A DNA stretch of 64,000 nt from Desnuesiella massiliensis (GTDB lineage Bacteria; Bacillota; Clostridia; Clostridiales; Clostridiaceae), in the NCBI RefSeq assembly GCF_001403615.1, contig NZ_LN879456.1:682001-746000 (forward strand), written 5' to 3'. The position numbers and the translations under genes were made by a program. Under the pieces are notes generated by a model. It was not told the origin of the DNA, did no database searches, and saw nothing but the letters and a program-made list of their open reading frames with translations. Below, in pieces: positions 1 to 7,950 of the stretch (positions are counted from its first letter, which is position 1; the number at the start of each line of letters is the position of its first letter).

Positions 1-408
1 ATGTGCTTTATTTACATATTATGGATCAATTATATAATAAAAACAATTTTAAAACAAAGACTGTTTCTGATAAGTTGTTATAAAATTTTTTACTTATTTA
101 TACTTTGATGCACGAAAGTAGCTTAAATATCTAACTTCAATGTTGTTAATATATAAATGATGATTATTCTATTATGAAATATATATTCCAAAATATAGAA
201 TTGAGTGATAATATTGTATAATAAGGCTAATTTATAGTTGTAATTATATACAAATTTATAAATTCACAGCTAGAGTAATATTTCACGACATAAACATCGA
301 AATACAGCAATTAGTTAATGAATATGGTTACTACTATAATTAACAGCATATAATTACTTTGATACACAAGGTCTAAGAAAATAAATAGTTATTAAAAGGA
401 GAACTTTT
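1..408. other. AT-rich intergenic stretch, no gene seen
   Basis: No reading frame with a plausible ribosome binding site, no clear terminator and no RNA gene could be recognised here. The only supported element is the ribosome binding site AAAGGAG just before the ATG at 409. The upstream gene lies outside the window. Confidence 0.5.
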
Positions 409-852
409 ATGGGAGTAAACTTTATCAAATTAGAGGAGCTATTAAACAAATGGCAAGATATTTTAAGATTAAGGGATTGGGACATAAAACTTAAAATTGT
501 AGATAAAGAATGGAGAAAATCAGGGGATATAAAAATTGATATGGATGACAAAAAAGCAGTTATGCTAATTAATAATAATCCCAAATCTACAAATCTGGAA
601 GAGTTAGTAGTACATGAATTATTACATTTAAAATTGTGGGGGATGGATCAAATGCTTGAAGGATTTATAAATCAAGTATTTGGAACAAATGAAGATGATA
701 TGAAGAAAGAATTTGCAATGAACCAGCTTTTTATAATGCTTGAATCAACAGTTGAGGATCTAACAAAAGGCTTTTTAAAAGCCAATGGTTGTGAAGAAGA
801 GTTAAGCTTTGGAAGATTACAGAAATTGATAGATAATGAAATAGGTTGTTAG
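409..852 (+). CDS. Small HExxH putative metallopeptidase-like protein
   Basis: A soluble 147-residue protein. Residues 69-73 read HELLH, the HExxH zinc signature of gluzincin/SprT-like metalloproteases, set in a hydrophobic helix. No signal peptide or membrane segment is visible, so it should be cytoplasmic. An AAAGGAG ribosome binding site stands about eight bases before the ATG. The motif is seen directly; proteolytic activity is inferred from it alone, because the third metal ligand cannot be assigned. Similar short HExxH proteins occur in clostridial genomes and in phages. The gene stands alone and its neighbours give no clue to its substrate. Confidence 0.6.
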   Translation: MGVNFIKLEELLNKWQDILRLRDWDIKLKIVDKEWRKSGDIKIDMDDKKAVMLINNNPKSTNLEELVVHELLHLKLWGMDQMLEGFINQVFGTNEDDMKKEFAMNQLFIMLESTVEDLTKGFLKANGCEEELSFGRLQKLIDNEIGC

Positions 853-1037
853 TACGAGTTAAATTCTAAGGTGGAACATTGATCTTTGATTAAGAAACAG
901 TATTATATATGATCCCTATTTGAATATTTTTTATTTGATTTCTTTGAAAAGCTAAGGACCATGCGGCTTTAGAAGTAGAAAGATAAATGGTAAATTATTG
1001 TGTGACAACATCGATTTAAAAAATGGAGAATAGAGTC

Positions 1038-1619
1038 ATGAGGAATAAAAGAATAATAATCGTTATGAGTCTTATATTATTAATTTTATTAGTACGAAAT
1101 TGTATTGATAATGGAGATACAGACGTGTTAGTAGGAAACAAGCGTGTAAATTATCTTAAAGTAATTGATAAGGTCTTGAAGTATGACTTTAGTGGTATGG
1201 CTCTAGTTATATATAAAGTGCCGGATTTATATGAAAGAGATATAGAAAATTATTATGCTTCTGCTGGTAATAAGGAGGATAACTTTTCCGAAAATACTCC
1301 TGATGGAAACAGACTCAGGTCTGCAAAAGAACTATTCTTAAATCTTAAAAACTTAAAAGTTATCAAGGAGAGAATAACTGATATTTCTGATTCTGCAGAT
1401 AAGAAGTATTATTTAATACAAATAAATTTGGACTATGCTGATAGAGGAAGAACTGATGTATATTATCTTAATTTATTTATAAATGTTGAAGATTATCATG
1501 CTTATATAGCAAAAGATTATTATGAACCTAACAAATTGCTTAATAATTCTATTATTTTTGTAGAATATGAACCTGACCAAAAGACTAAAGATTTAATACA
1601 CAAAATCATAAATTTATAA
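1038..1619 (+). CDS. Hypothetical protein with N-terminal membrane anchor
   Basis: I do not recognise this 193-residue protein. It begins with a basic stretch and one hydrophobic segment (about residues 4-21, rich in I, L and V), which suggests an N-terminal signal anchor with the charged remainder outside the membrane. I chose the ATG at 1038 over the one at 1023 because GGAGA at 1025-1029 then sits eight bases upstream as a ribosome binding site; with the earlier start this site would be inside the gene. The C-terminal part is rich in Tyr, Asp and Lys and has no motif I can name. Confidence 0.6.
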   Translation: MRNKRIIIVMSLILLILLVRNCIDNGDTDVLVGNKRVNYLKVIDKVLKYDFSGMALVIYKVPDLYERDIENYYASAGNKEDNFSENTPDGNRLRSAKELFLNLKNLKVIKERITDISDSADKKYYLIQINLDYADRGRTDVYYLNLFINVEDYHAYIAKDYYEPNKLLNNSIIFVEYEPDQKTKDLIHKIINL

Positions 1620-1654
1620 TTAAAGCTGACATATAGTTGTCAAGTATAGTATGT

Positions 1655-1681
1655 TATAGTATTTTTATTGAAAATACTATA
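1655..1681. promoter_or_regulatory. Perfect 11-bp inverted repeat before the zinc-ribbon gene
   Basis: TATAGTATTTT at 1655-1665 and AAAATACTATA at 1671-1681 are exact reverse complements around a five-base loop. A possible -35 (TTGTCA, 1637-1642) and -10 (TATTTT, 1660-1665, 17-bp spacer) place the left arm over the promoter. The repeat ends five bases before the ribosome binding site, so it could be an operator or an RNA hairpin that affects translation. Confidence 0.4.
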
Positions 1682-1699
1682 ATGTAAGGAGAAATGATT

Positions 1700-1960
1700 A
1701 TGAGTGAAAAGATTTGCCAAAGCTGTGGAATGTCAATGAATGAGGAAAAATATTTCGGGAAAAACTCAGATGGAACTTCATGCCAAGAATATTGTTGCTA
1801 TTGTTATCCAAATGGTGAATTTTCAAGAGATGAAACTATGGAGGAAATGATAGAGAGTTGTATTCCATTTCTCATTAAAGATGGTGAATGTAAGGACAAA
1901 GAGGAAGCTAGGGTTAAATTGATGGAGGTAATACCAAATTTGAAACGTTGGGTAAGATAA
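1700..1960 (+). CDS. Zinc-ribbon protein
   Basis: A small 86-residue protein with an N-terminal cysteine cluster (C6, C9, C28, C32, C33, C35) of the putative zinc-ribbon family often annotated in Firmicutes; the family function is unknown. The C-terminal half is acidic and helical with no further cysteine except two near residues 52-62. AAGGAG at 1686-1691 sits eight bases before the ATG at 1700, so I prefer this start to the in-frame ATG at 1694. A perfect inverted repeat directly upstream suggests the gene is individually regulated. Confidence 0.65.
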   Translation: MSEKICQSCGMSMNEEKYFGKNSDGTSCQEYCCYCYPNGEFSRDETMEEMIESCIPFLIKDGECKDKEEARVKLMEVIPNLKRWVR

Positions 1961-2031
1961 GCTGAATATGATAGGCAGAAAATTTAAAATTATAAATAGT
2001 ACTGAGATATAAGTTTGAGAGGTGAAATAAT

Positions 2032-2207
2032 ATAGTAAATAAATTTCAAACAGTGATGTATAATATTAAAGAAAAGTATGGTGCTGATAAATGTACATTT
2101 GAAATTAGTTCAAAAGAATTTTAAGTGAAAATCGAAGTATATTATACGTATAAGATAAGGAAGTTCTAAGTGCTGAAGCATTTAGAGCTTTTTTAATGTT
2201 ACTTTAA
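2032..2207 (+). pseudogene. Decayed small coding sequence
   Basis: A GAGAGGTGA ribosome binding site at 2017-2025 is followed seven bases later by ATA where a start codon is expected. The frame then reads as ordinary protein for about 30 codons, meets TAA at 2122, continues, and appears to shift frame near 2150. It resumes in another frame from 2154 (residues DKEVLSAEAFRAF) and ends at TAA 2205-2207. The combination of lost start, internal stop and frameshift suggests a gene remnant. I do not recognise the parent family. Confidence 0.35.
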
Positions 2208-2276
2208 GCTGATGCTCGAGGGATTTTTATTTATGGTAGTAATCAAATATGTAGAATTAAATATATTTACAAGCAT

Positions 2277-2310
2277 ATTGTAAACTAAAACTTAATTATT
2301 AGTTGACAAT
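2277..2310. promoter_or_regulatory. BirA-type biotin operator
   Basis: ATTGTAAAC at 2277-2285 and GTTGACAAT at 2302-2310 form an inverted repeat (eight of nine positions complementary) separated by 16 bases. This matches the known BirA operator architecture (TTGTAAAC-like arm, 14-16 bases, inverted arm). The right arm covers the -35 element of the bioY promoter, so binding of BirA with biotinyl-AMP should block transcription of the biotin genes. The architecture is seen; the regulator itself is not in the window. Confidence 0.75.
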
Positions 2311-2331
2311 AAGAAATCTATTTATTATTAT
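2303..2331 (+). promoter_or_regulatory. Sigma-A promoter of the biotin operon
   Basis: TTGACA (2303-2308), a 17-base spacer and TATTAT (2326-2331) form a near-consensus vegetative promoter. Transcription would start near 2338, leaving a leader of about 30 bases before the bioY ATG. The -35 lies inside the right arm of the BirA-type operator. Confidence 0.65.
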
Positions 2332-2368
2332 TGATATGAAAATAAATATTGTAAGAGGAGTATATTTT

Positions 2369-2944
2369 ATGACAAACACAAGAAATTTAATTTTAGTGTC
2401 TATGTTTGCAGCTTTAACGGCAGTTGGAGCATTTATTAAGGTACCTATACCCTATGTACCTTTTACCCTTCAGTATCTATTTTGTGCCTTAGCTGGCGTA
2501 ATTTTAGGTTCAAAACTAGGGGCTTTATCACAGATAGTTTATGTGGCTATTGGACTTTTAGGGGTACCTGTCTTTACTGAGGGCGGTGGTTTCAATTACA
2601 TATTTAAACCTACCTTTGGGTATCTTATAGGATTTATCATAGCAGCTTATGTTATAGGGAAAATAAGAGAGAATGTTAAGCAATTAACCTTTACTAAAGC
2701 CATACTTATGATGCTTTCAGGTCTGTTTTTTATCTACTTATTTGGAGTGGTACACTTATATATTAGCTTTAATTTCTACCTAGGAAAAAGTGTTTCTTTT
2801 TACTTTGCATTTTTTTATGGCTTTGTGGTCTGTATAGCTGGAGACTTAGTGCTAACAGTATTTACAGCTTATATTTCGGTAAAAATATTGCCTATATTAG
2901 GGGAAAAATCGGTATATTGTTTGAGAAATCAGAAGGAGGAGTAG
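2369..2944 (+). CDS. bioY: Biotin ECF transporter substrate-binding protein BioY
   Basis: BioY is the membrane S component that captures biotin, working alone or with a shared energy-coupling module. The 191-residue sequence is almost wholly hydrophobic with about six membrane segments. It has the BioY-type start (FAALTAVGAFIKVPIPYVP) and the G-rich loop with GGGFNYIFKPTFGYLIGF. An in-frame TTG at 2303 lies inside the promoter; the ATG at 2369 has AGAGGAG at 2354-2360 as ribosome binding site and fits the family. It is the first gene of the biotin operon, six bases before bioB, behind a BirA-type operator, so uptake and synthesis should be repressed together by biotin. No EcfA/EcfT genes are nearby. 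Confidence 0.93.
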   Translation: MTNTRNLILVSMFAALTAVGAFIKVPIPYVPFTLQYLFCALAGVILGSKLGALSQIVYVAIGLLGVPVFTEGGGFNYIFKPTFGYLIGFIIAAYVIGKIRENVKQLTFTKAILMMLSGLFFIYLFGVVHLYISFNFYLGKSVSFYFAFFYGFVVCIAGDLVLTVFTAYISVKILPILGEKSVYCLRNQKEE

Positions 2945-2950
2945 CATAAC

Positions 2951-3934
2951 ATGAAAGAATTTATTAGAGACATAGAGAAAAGGATTTTAGCAAAAGAATG
3001 TATTACTTTTGAAGAGACTATGAAATTATCAACCATTGAAGCAAAAGAAGATGTAGATCAATTATGCAAAAGTGCTACTAACATACGAGAATTTTTTTGT
3101 GGCAGAGAAATAGACCTTTGCACCATTATGAATGCAAAGTCAGGGCGTTGCTCTGAAGACTGCAAGTTTTGTGCACAATCTGCACAGTATAAAACTAATG
3201 TAGAAGTATATGGATTGGTTTCAAAGGAAGCAGCTTTAAAGCTAGCAAAGGAAAATGAAAGTGAGGGAGTGAATAGATTTTCTTTAGTAACAAGCGGTAG
3301 AGGTATTACTGGAAGCGATTTTGAGAAGGTTTTAGTTATATATGAGGAGTTAAATAAGGAAGTAAAAATGGATTTATGCGCCTCATTGGGAATATTAGGA
3401 TATGAGGAATTCCTTAAGCTGAGAGAGAAGGGTATAACTATGTACCACCATAACCTGGAAACTAGTAGAGAGTACTATGAAAAGATATGCACAACTCACA
3501 GCTATGATGAAAGGATAAATACTATAAATTCAGCTAAGAAGGCTGGAATGGTTATTTGTTCAGGGGGAATTATAGGTCTTGGTGAGAGCTTAGAGGATAG
3601 AGTTAAACTAGCTTTCCAGCTAAAGGACTTAGGGGTTAAATCTATTCCCATAAATGTACTGAACCCAGTTAAGGGTACACCTTTAGAAAACGCAAAGAGT
3701 CTCAGTCAAGAGGAGATACTAAAAACCATTGCAATTTTCAGATTGGTAAATCCTGAAGCACTTATAAGGCTTGCTGGAGGAAGAAATCTCATTGATGAGT
3801 TTGGTAAAAATTGCTTTAACGCAGGAGCCAATGCTACCATCACAGGCAACTATCTGACCACATCAGGCAATAAAATATGTGATGATAAGAAAATGGTAAG
3901 AGAGTTAAAGCTAGAGGTCAGAAAAAATGACTAA
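2951..3934 (+). CDS. bioB: Biotin synthase BioB
   Basis: Radical-SAM enzyme that inserts sulfur into dethiobiotin to give biotin. The 327 residues include the [4Fe-4S] motif C67-x3-C71-x2-C74, the YHHNLETS strand, and the IRLAGGR segment that carries the conserved arginine near the [2Fe-2S] cluster. Length is normal for BioB. An AAGGAGGAG ribosome binding site overlaps the end of bioY and the start is clear. The last eight bases overlap bioD, which implies translational coupling. It acts after BioD in the pathway. Confidence 0.96.
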   Translation: MKEFIRDIEKRILAKECITFEETMKLSTIEAKEDVDQLCKSATNIREFFCGREIDLCTIMNAKSGRCSEDCKFCAQSAQYKTNVEVYGLVSKEAALKLAKENESEGVNRFSLVTSGRGITGSDFEKVLVIYEELNKEVKMDLCASLGILGYEEFLKLREKGITMYHHNLETSREYYEKICTTHSYDERINTINSAKKAGMVICSGGIIGLGESLEDRVKLAFQLKDLGVKSIPINVLNPVKGTPLENAKSLSQEEILKTIAIFRLVNPEALIRLAGGRNLIDEFGKNCFNAGANATITGNYLTTSGNKICDDKKMVRELKLEVRKND

Positions 3935-4655
3935 GGGAATATTTATAGTTGGAACAGACACCGACGTGGGAAAAACTATCGTAGCTGCTGGGCTTATGCA
4001 TGTTTTGAGAAGTAATAACTATAATGCCGCCTATTTTAAAGCAGCATTAAGCGGTGCTTTAAAGATAGGCAATAAGCTTATCACAGGTGATGCCAAGCTT
4101 GTAAGTGAAGTTAGTAATTTAGAAGAAGTTTATAAAAACATCACGCCCTATATTTATAAGGCGCCAGTATCTCCTCATCTTGCTGCAAAACTGGAAAATA
4201 ACCCTATGGATTTAAATATTGTAAGAGAAAAATATGATGCTCTAAAAGAAAAGTATGATTTTATAATTGCTGAAGGCAGTGGCGGAATAGTATGTCCATT
4301 GATAGATGATGAAAGAGGAGTATACACCCTTGAAAATCTTATTAAGGAGTTAAATATGAGCGTTATCATTGTTGCAAGAGCTGGGCTTGGAACAATAAAT
4401 CATACAGCGCTTACAGTAAGATATATAGAAAACTTAGGAATTAAAATCAAGGGCATTATAATAAACAACTATAAAGAAGATTTTCTTTGCGATGATAACA
4501 TCAAGATCATAGAAAAGCTCACTAAAGTACCCATTATAGGAAAATTTAAAAACATTGAAAGCTTAGAGGATAATATGATAAAAGCCATAAGAACAAAGGC
4601 TGAAGAAGCCTTTAAAATTGAGAAGATAATAGAAGTAATGGAAGAGCTTAAATAA
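3927..4655 (+). CDS. bioD: Dethiobiotin synthetase BioD
   Basis: ATP-dependent carboxylase that closes the ureido ring of 7,8-diaminopelargonate to make dethiobiotin. The 242-residue protein has the P-loop GTDTDVGKT at residues 9-17 and the GSGGIVCPL segment that corresponds to the family GAGG motif. The usual KPxxSG motif reads KAALSG here: the lysine is kept and the proline lost. It starts inside the 3' end of bioB and is followed after 16 bases by bioA. Confidence 0.93.
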   Translation: MTKGIFIVGTDTDVGKTIVAAGLMHVLRSNNYNAAYFKAALSGALKIGNKLITGDAKLVSEVSNLEEVYKNITPYIYKAPVSPHLAAKLENNPMDLNIVREKYDALKEKYDFIIAEGSGGIVCPLIDDERGVYTLENLIKELNMSVIIVARAGLGTINHTALTVRYIENLGIKIKGIIINNYKEDFLCDDNIKIIEKLTKVPIIGKFKNIESLEDNMIKAIRTKAEEAFKIEKIIEVMEELK

Positions 4656-4671
4656 AGGATAAGGTGAAAAA

Positions 4672-6045
4672 ATGAATGATTATGTAAAAAAAGATTTGAA
4701 ATACATATGGCACCCTTGTGGACAAATGAAGGACTATGAGGAGCTTAATCCAATAGTTATAGAAAAAGGAGAAGGAGCTTGGCTTTACGATATTGATGGA
4801 AATAAATATTTAGACTGCATATCATCCTGGTGGGCAAATACCTTGGGACATAGCAATAAGAGAATTAATGAAGCGATAAAAAGACAGATTGATAATATTG
4901 AGCATGTTATATTTGCAAACTTTTCAAACAAGCCTGCTATAGAGTTATCAGAAAAGCTGATAGATATAACACCAGAGAACCTTACAAAAGTTTTTTTCTC
5001 TGACAATGGATCTTCAGCAGTAGAAATAGCCTTAAAGATGAGTTTTCATTATAACATGCAAAAGGGGAAAACTAAAAAGAGAAGATTTTTAGCACTAAGC
5101 GATGCATACCATGGAGAGACCTTAGGTGCCTTGTCTGTTTGTGATATTGATGAGTTTAATATGATATACAAGCCTTTGCTTTTAGATACCATAAGAGTAG
5201 AGGGCCCGGATTGCTATAGGTGTAAATATGGTTGTAATAGAGAAAACTGTAATGCAGAGTGCTTTGAGTCTATGGAAAAGTCTTTAGTGGAAAATCATCA
5301 CGTGATAAGTGCTATAATAGTTGAACCTATGGTTCAAGGGGCGGCAGGTATGAAGATTTATTCACAAATTTATTTAAAGAAGCTGAGGGAGTTTTGTGAT
5401 AAATATGAGATACACCTTATTGTAGATGAGATAGCAATGGGCTTTGGAAGAACCGGCAAGATGTTTGCCTGTAATCATGCTGAAATAAGTCCTGATCTTA
5501 TGTGCCTTTCAAAAGGAATTTCTGCTGGGTATATGCCTATGTCCGTAGTTATGACAACAGATGAAATATATGATTGTTTTTATGGTGATTATAATGAGCG
5601 TAAGTCATTTATTCATAGTCATACCTATTCAGGTAATGCTTTAGGTTGCGCTATTGCATTAGAAAGTTTAAAAATATTTGAAGAAGATAATATTATAGAA
5701 AGCAATAAGGGAAAAGGCGAGCTGATAAGAAAACTTACTAATGAAAAGGCACAAGCTTTAAAATACATAGGTGAAGTAAGAAGTATAGGTATGATAACAG
5801 CTATTGAGATAGTAAAAAATAGGAAGAGGAAAGAACCTTTTCCTTGGCACATGAGAGTAGGTTATGAGATTTATAAGATTGCTCTTACCAAAGGATTATT
5901 GTTAAGACCTATTGGGAATGTACTCTATTTTATTCCTCCATACATTATTAATGAAGAGGAAATAAAATTTATGGTAAATACCTGCTTCCAGAGTATAGAA
6001 GAATATTTTATGAAAATAAGTCATAACACTTGGAGTGTATACTAA
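4672..6045 (+). CDS. bioA: Diaminopelargonate transaminase BioA
   Basis: Class III PLP transaminase that makes 7,8-diaminopelargonate from 7-keto-8-aminopelargonate, normally with S-adenosylmethionine as amino donor. The 457 residues contain the substrate-entry motif ISSWWANTLGH, the VDE aspartate (D252) and the PLP lysine K281 in LSKGISAGYMP. An odd feature is a cysteine-rich insertion (C181, C184, C188, C193, C197), a possible metal-binding knuckle. It is the last gene of the biotin operon. No bioF, bioC or bioH is in the window, so the pelargonate precursor must be made elsewhere or imported. Confidence 0.93.
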   Translation: MNDYVKKDLKYIWHPCGQMKDYEELNPIVIEKGEGAWLYDIDGNKYLDCISSWWANTLGHSNKRINEAIKRQIDNIEHVIFANFSNKPAIELSEKLIDITPENLTKVFFSDNGSSAVEIALKMSFHYNMQKGKTKKRRFLALSDAYHGETLGALSVCDIDEFNMIYKPLLLDTIRVEGPDCYRCKYGCNRENCNAECFESMEKSLVENHHVISAIIVEPMVQGAAGMKIYSQIYLKKLREFCDKYEIHLIVDEIAMGFGRTGKMFACNHAEISPDLMCLSKGISAGYMPMSVVMTTDEIYDCFYGDYNERKSFIHSHTYSGNALGCAIALESLKIFEEDNIIESNKGKGELIRKLTNEKAQALKYIGEVRSIGMITAIEIVKNRKRKEPFPWHMRVGYEIYKIALTKGLLLRPIGNVLYFIPPYIINEEEIKFMVNTCFQSIEEYFMKISHNTWSVY

Positions 6046-6140
6046 ACATAGAGAATAAATTATAATGAATGTGCTTTAATATAAAAACTATGAACTCTAA
6101 ATGGAGCTCTTCTTATATATGGAATGTACAAAGGCATCCG

Positions 6141-6163
6141 GCCGAGGTATTTACTACCTTGGC
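6141..6163 (+). terminator. Hairpin after bioA
   Basis: GCCGAGGTA (6141-6149) and TACCTTGGC (6155-6163) pair over nine positions with one G-T pair and a five-base loop, in an otherwise AT-rich gap. A T-rich run follows (TCATTTAATTATTATTTT). It probably ends the biotin operon; the T-run is interrupted, so efficiency is uncertain. The rest of 6046-6444 holds no gene that I can support. Confidence 0.5.
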
Positions 6164-6444
6164 TCATTTAATTATTATTTTAAAGAGTGGGAAGGATAAA
6201 GAGAGTAACAAAAACAAAAAGCTAATAAAAGATAATGATTATCTGAAAATAAAAAATATTGACTCAATATATCCATTATAGTATATTAAAATTATACAAT
6301 TCAATTTATAATCCATAGATAAAGGTTTTAACTATAGATAAGTAATTAAGAGTATTGCTTAAAAGAAAATCAGGTCAAAAGAAGGAATTGCTGAGTTTTA
6401 TATCTAGCTCAAGTTTTAAAAATATTGAAGTTATAGGAGGAAAA

Positions 6445-6846
6445 ATGTCTAGTAAATCTAAATACATTGATGTGAATGATTTTATGAAAAATCTAGAACA
6501 TCCTTTAAAGGAGCTAATAGAAGAAATAAGAGAAATTATTTTAAGTACCAATAAAGAAATTACTGAACATATAAAATGGAATGCTCCGAGCTTTTGCTAT
6601 AGAAATGATGATAGAATGACTTTCAAACTAAATAAAAATGATCGTGTGCAGCTTGTTTTTCATACTGGAGCCAAAGGTAAAGATACTAAGGATAAAGGCC
6701 ACGTAATTGATGATCAAACTGGTTTATTAGAATGGGTTGCAGACAAAAGAGCTCTACTAACTTTTTACAGTATAGATGAAATAAAAATAAAAAGAGCTTC
6801 AATGATAAAAATAATAAATCAATGGTTAGAAGCAACTTTGAGTTAA
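6445..6846 (+). CDS. DUF1801 (YdhG-like) protein
   Basis: A small soluble protein of 133 residues matching the DUF1801/YdhG pattern: a helical start, an I-K-W-N-A-P-S-F segment in the middle, then the strand with LVFHTGAKG and a C-terminal helix. The function of the family is not established. AGGAGG at 6434-6439 sets the ATG at 6445; the frame can be read further upstream but has no ribosome binding site there. It leads a run of four small genes typical of Firmicutes accessory clusters (DUF1801, AHSA1, VOC). Confidence 0.78.
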   Translation: MSSKSKYIDVNDFMKNLEHPLKELIEEIREIILSTNKEITEHIKWNAPSFCYRNDDRMTFKLNKNDRVQLVFHTGAKGKDTKDKGHVIDDQTGLLEWVADKRALLTFYSIDEIKIKRASMIKIINQWLEATLS

Positions 6847-6960
6847 TTTAGTGCTAGCTAGAAAGCAAAGCAATATGAATCCTGAACTAACAGCTATTAA
6901 AATTAATTCTATTTAGGAAAATTAATACTTTTGAAAAAAGTTATGAGAGGAATGAATAAA

Positions 6961-7401
6961 GTGGAAACAGGTAATAATTTAAAAATAGAGATAAGAACAA
7001 CAGTCAGTGCGCCAATAGAAAAAGTATGGAGATATTGGACGGAGCCAGAACATATAACAAAATGGATGAATGCTTCAGATGACTGGCACACTCCAGTTTC
7101 TGAAAATGATTTAAGGGTTGGTGGGAGATTTCTTTCAAGAATGGAAGCCAAGGATGGAAGTTTTGGATTTGATTTTAGCGGCGTTTATGATGAAGTGAAA
7201 TTAAATGAAGTTATTTCTTACACTATAGGTGATGGAAGAAAAGTTAAGATTACTTTTATAGATGAAGAAAACAAAACAGAGATAATTGAAACCTTTGATG
7301 CGGAAAGCACCTATCCAACTGAGCAGCAACAGCAGGGATGGCAAGCGATTCTAGATAATTTCAAAAAGTATACCGAAGGAAGAACAATAGAAAATATATA
7401 A
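6961..7401 (+). CDS. AHSA1/SRPBCC-family protein
   Basis: An SRPBCC (START-like) fold protein of the AHSA1 type, expected to bind a hydrophobic ligand in a cavity; the ligand is unknown. Typical signatures are the start EIRTTVSAPIEKVWRYWTEP, the HITKW segment and the terminal QQQGWQAILDNFKKYTEG helix. I prefer the GTG at 6961 (146 residues), because GAGAGGA at 6945-6951 lies nine bases upstream; in-frame TTG 6931 and ATGs at 6943 and 6952 are alternatives. It sits with DUF1801 and VOC proteins. Confidence 0.82.
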   Translation: METGNNLKIEIRTTVSAPIEKVWRYWTEPEHITKWMNASDDWHTPVSENDLRVGGRFLSRMEAKDGSFGFDFSGVYDEVKLNEVISYTIGDGRKVKITFIDEENKTEIIETFDAESTYPTEQQQQGWQAILDNFKKYTEGRTIENI

Positions 7402-7440
7402 GAAGGATTATTTAAAATATAAAATTAAGGAGTGATTATA

Positions 7441-7875
7441 ATGGCTGTACAAACATATATAAATTTTAATGGAAATTGTCGTGAAGCTGTGGAATTTTAT
7501 GCTGAGGTTTTTAATACAGAGAAGCCTAGAATTATGCTATTTGGAGATGTGCCATCAAAGGAAGGGTTTCCACTTGCTGAAGAAACAAAGAATTTGGTAA
7601 TGCATTCTGAGCTTAAAATAAAAGAAAGCGCAGTAATGTTTTCAGATGTTCCTCCAGATATGCCTTTAGTGGTTGGAAATAATATTAGCCTGGTAATTGG
7701 CAGTAGGGATATGGATGAAATTAAATTATTATTCAACAAACTTAAAGTTGATGGTACTGTAGTTATGGATCTTCAAGAAACTTTTTGGAGCAAATGCTAC
7801 GGATTTTTAATAGATAAATTTGGAATAGGATGGCAACTTAGCTACGAAAGTGAGCAGACTGAAATGAGTAAATAA
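7441..7875 (+). CDS. VOC/PhnB-like protein
   Basis: A 144-residue protein of the vicinal-oxygen-chelate superfamily, PhnB-like subgroup (often annotated 3-demethylubiquinone methyltransferase-like). Features seen are the start QTYINFNGNCREAVEFYAEVF, the central strand VMHSELKI and the C-terminal DKFGIGWQLSY. AAGGAG lies about nine bases before the ATG at 7441. A methyltransferase role is not supported; the family is best described as a metal- or ligand-binding VOC protein of unknown substrate. A paralogue with two such domains follows 75 bases downstream. Confidence 0.82.
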   Translation: MAVQTYINFNGNCREAVEFYAEVFNTEKPRIMLFGDVPSKEGFPLAEETKNLVMHSELKIKESAVMFSDVPPDMPLVVGNNISLVIGSRDMDEIKLLFNKLKVDGTVVMDLQETFWSKCYGFLIDKFGIGWQLSYESEQTEMSK

Positions 7876-7950
7876 AGTTATAGTGCATCCTCTCCTCAGA
7901 AAAATATAGGTAGGAGTATAAAAAATAAATAATTGTAAGGAGAAATCTAT

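Noticed and set aside
2303..2368. TTG start for bioY at 2303
   Set aside because: It is the -35 box of the promoter; the ATG at 2369 has a good ribosome binding site and fits the family.
6069..6281. 70-codon open frame after bioA
   Set aside because: It has no ribosome binding site and a GC-rich hairpin resembling the bioA terminator lies inside it. Its middle part is somewhat protein-like (QRHPAEVFTTLAHL), so a gene remnant is possible, but support is too weak to list it.
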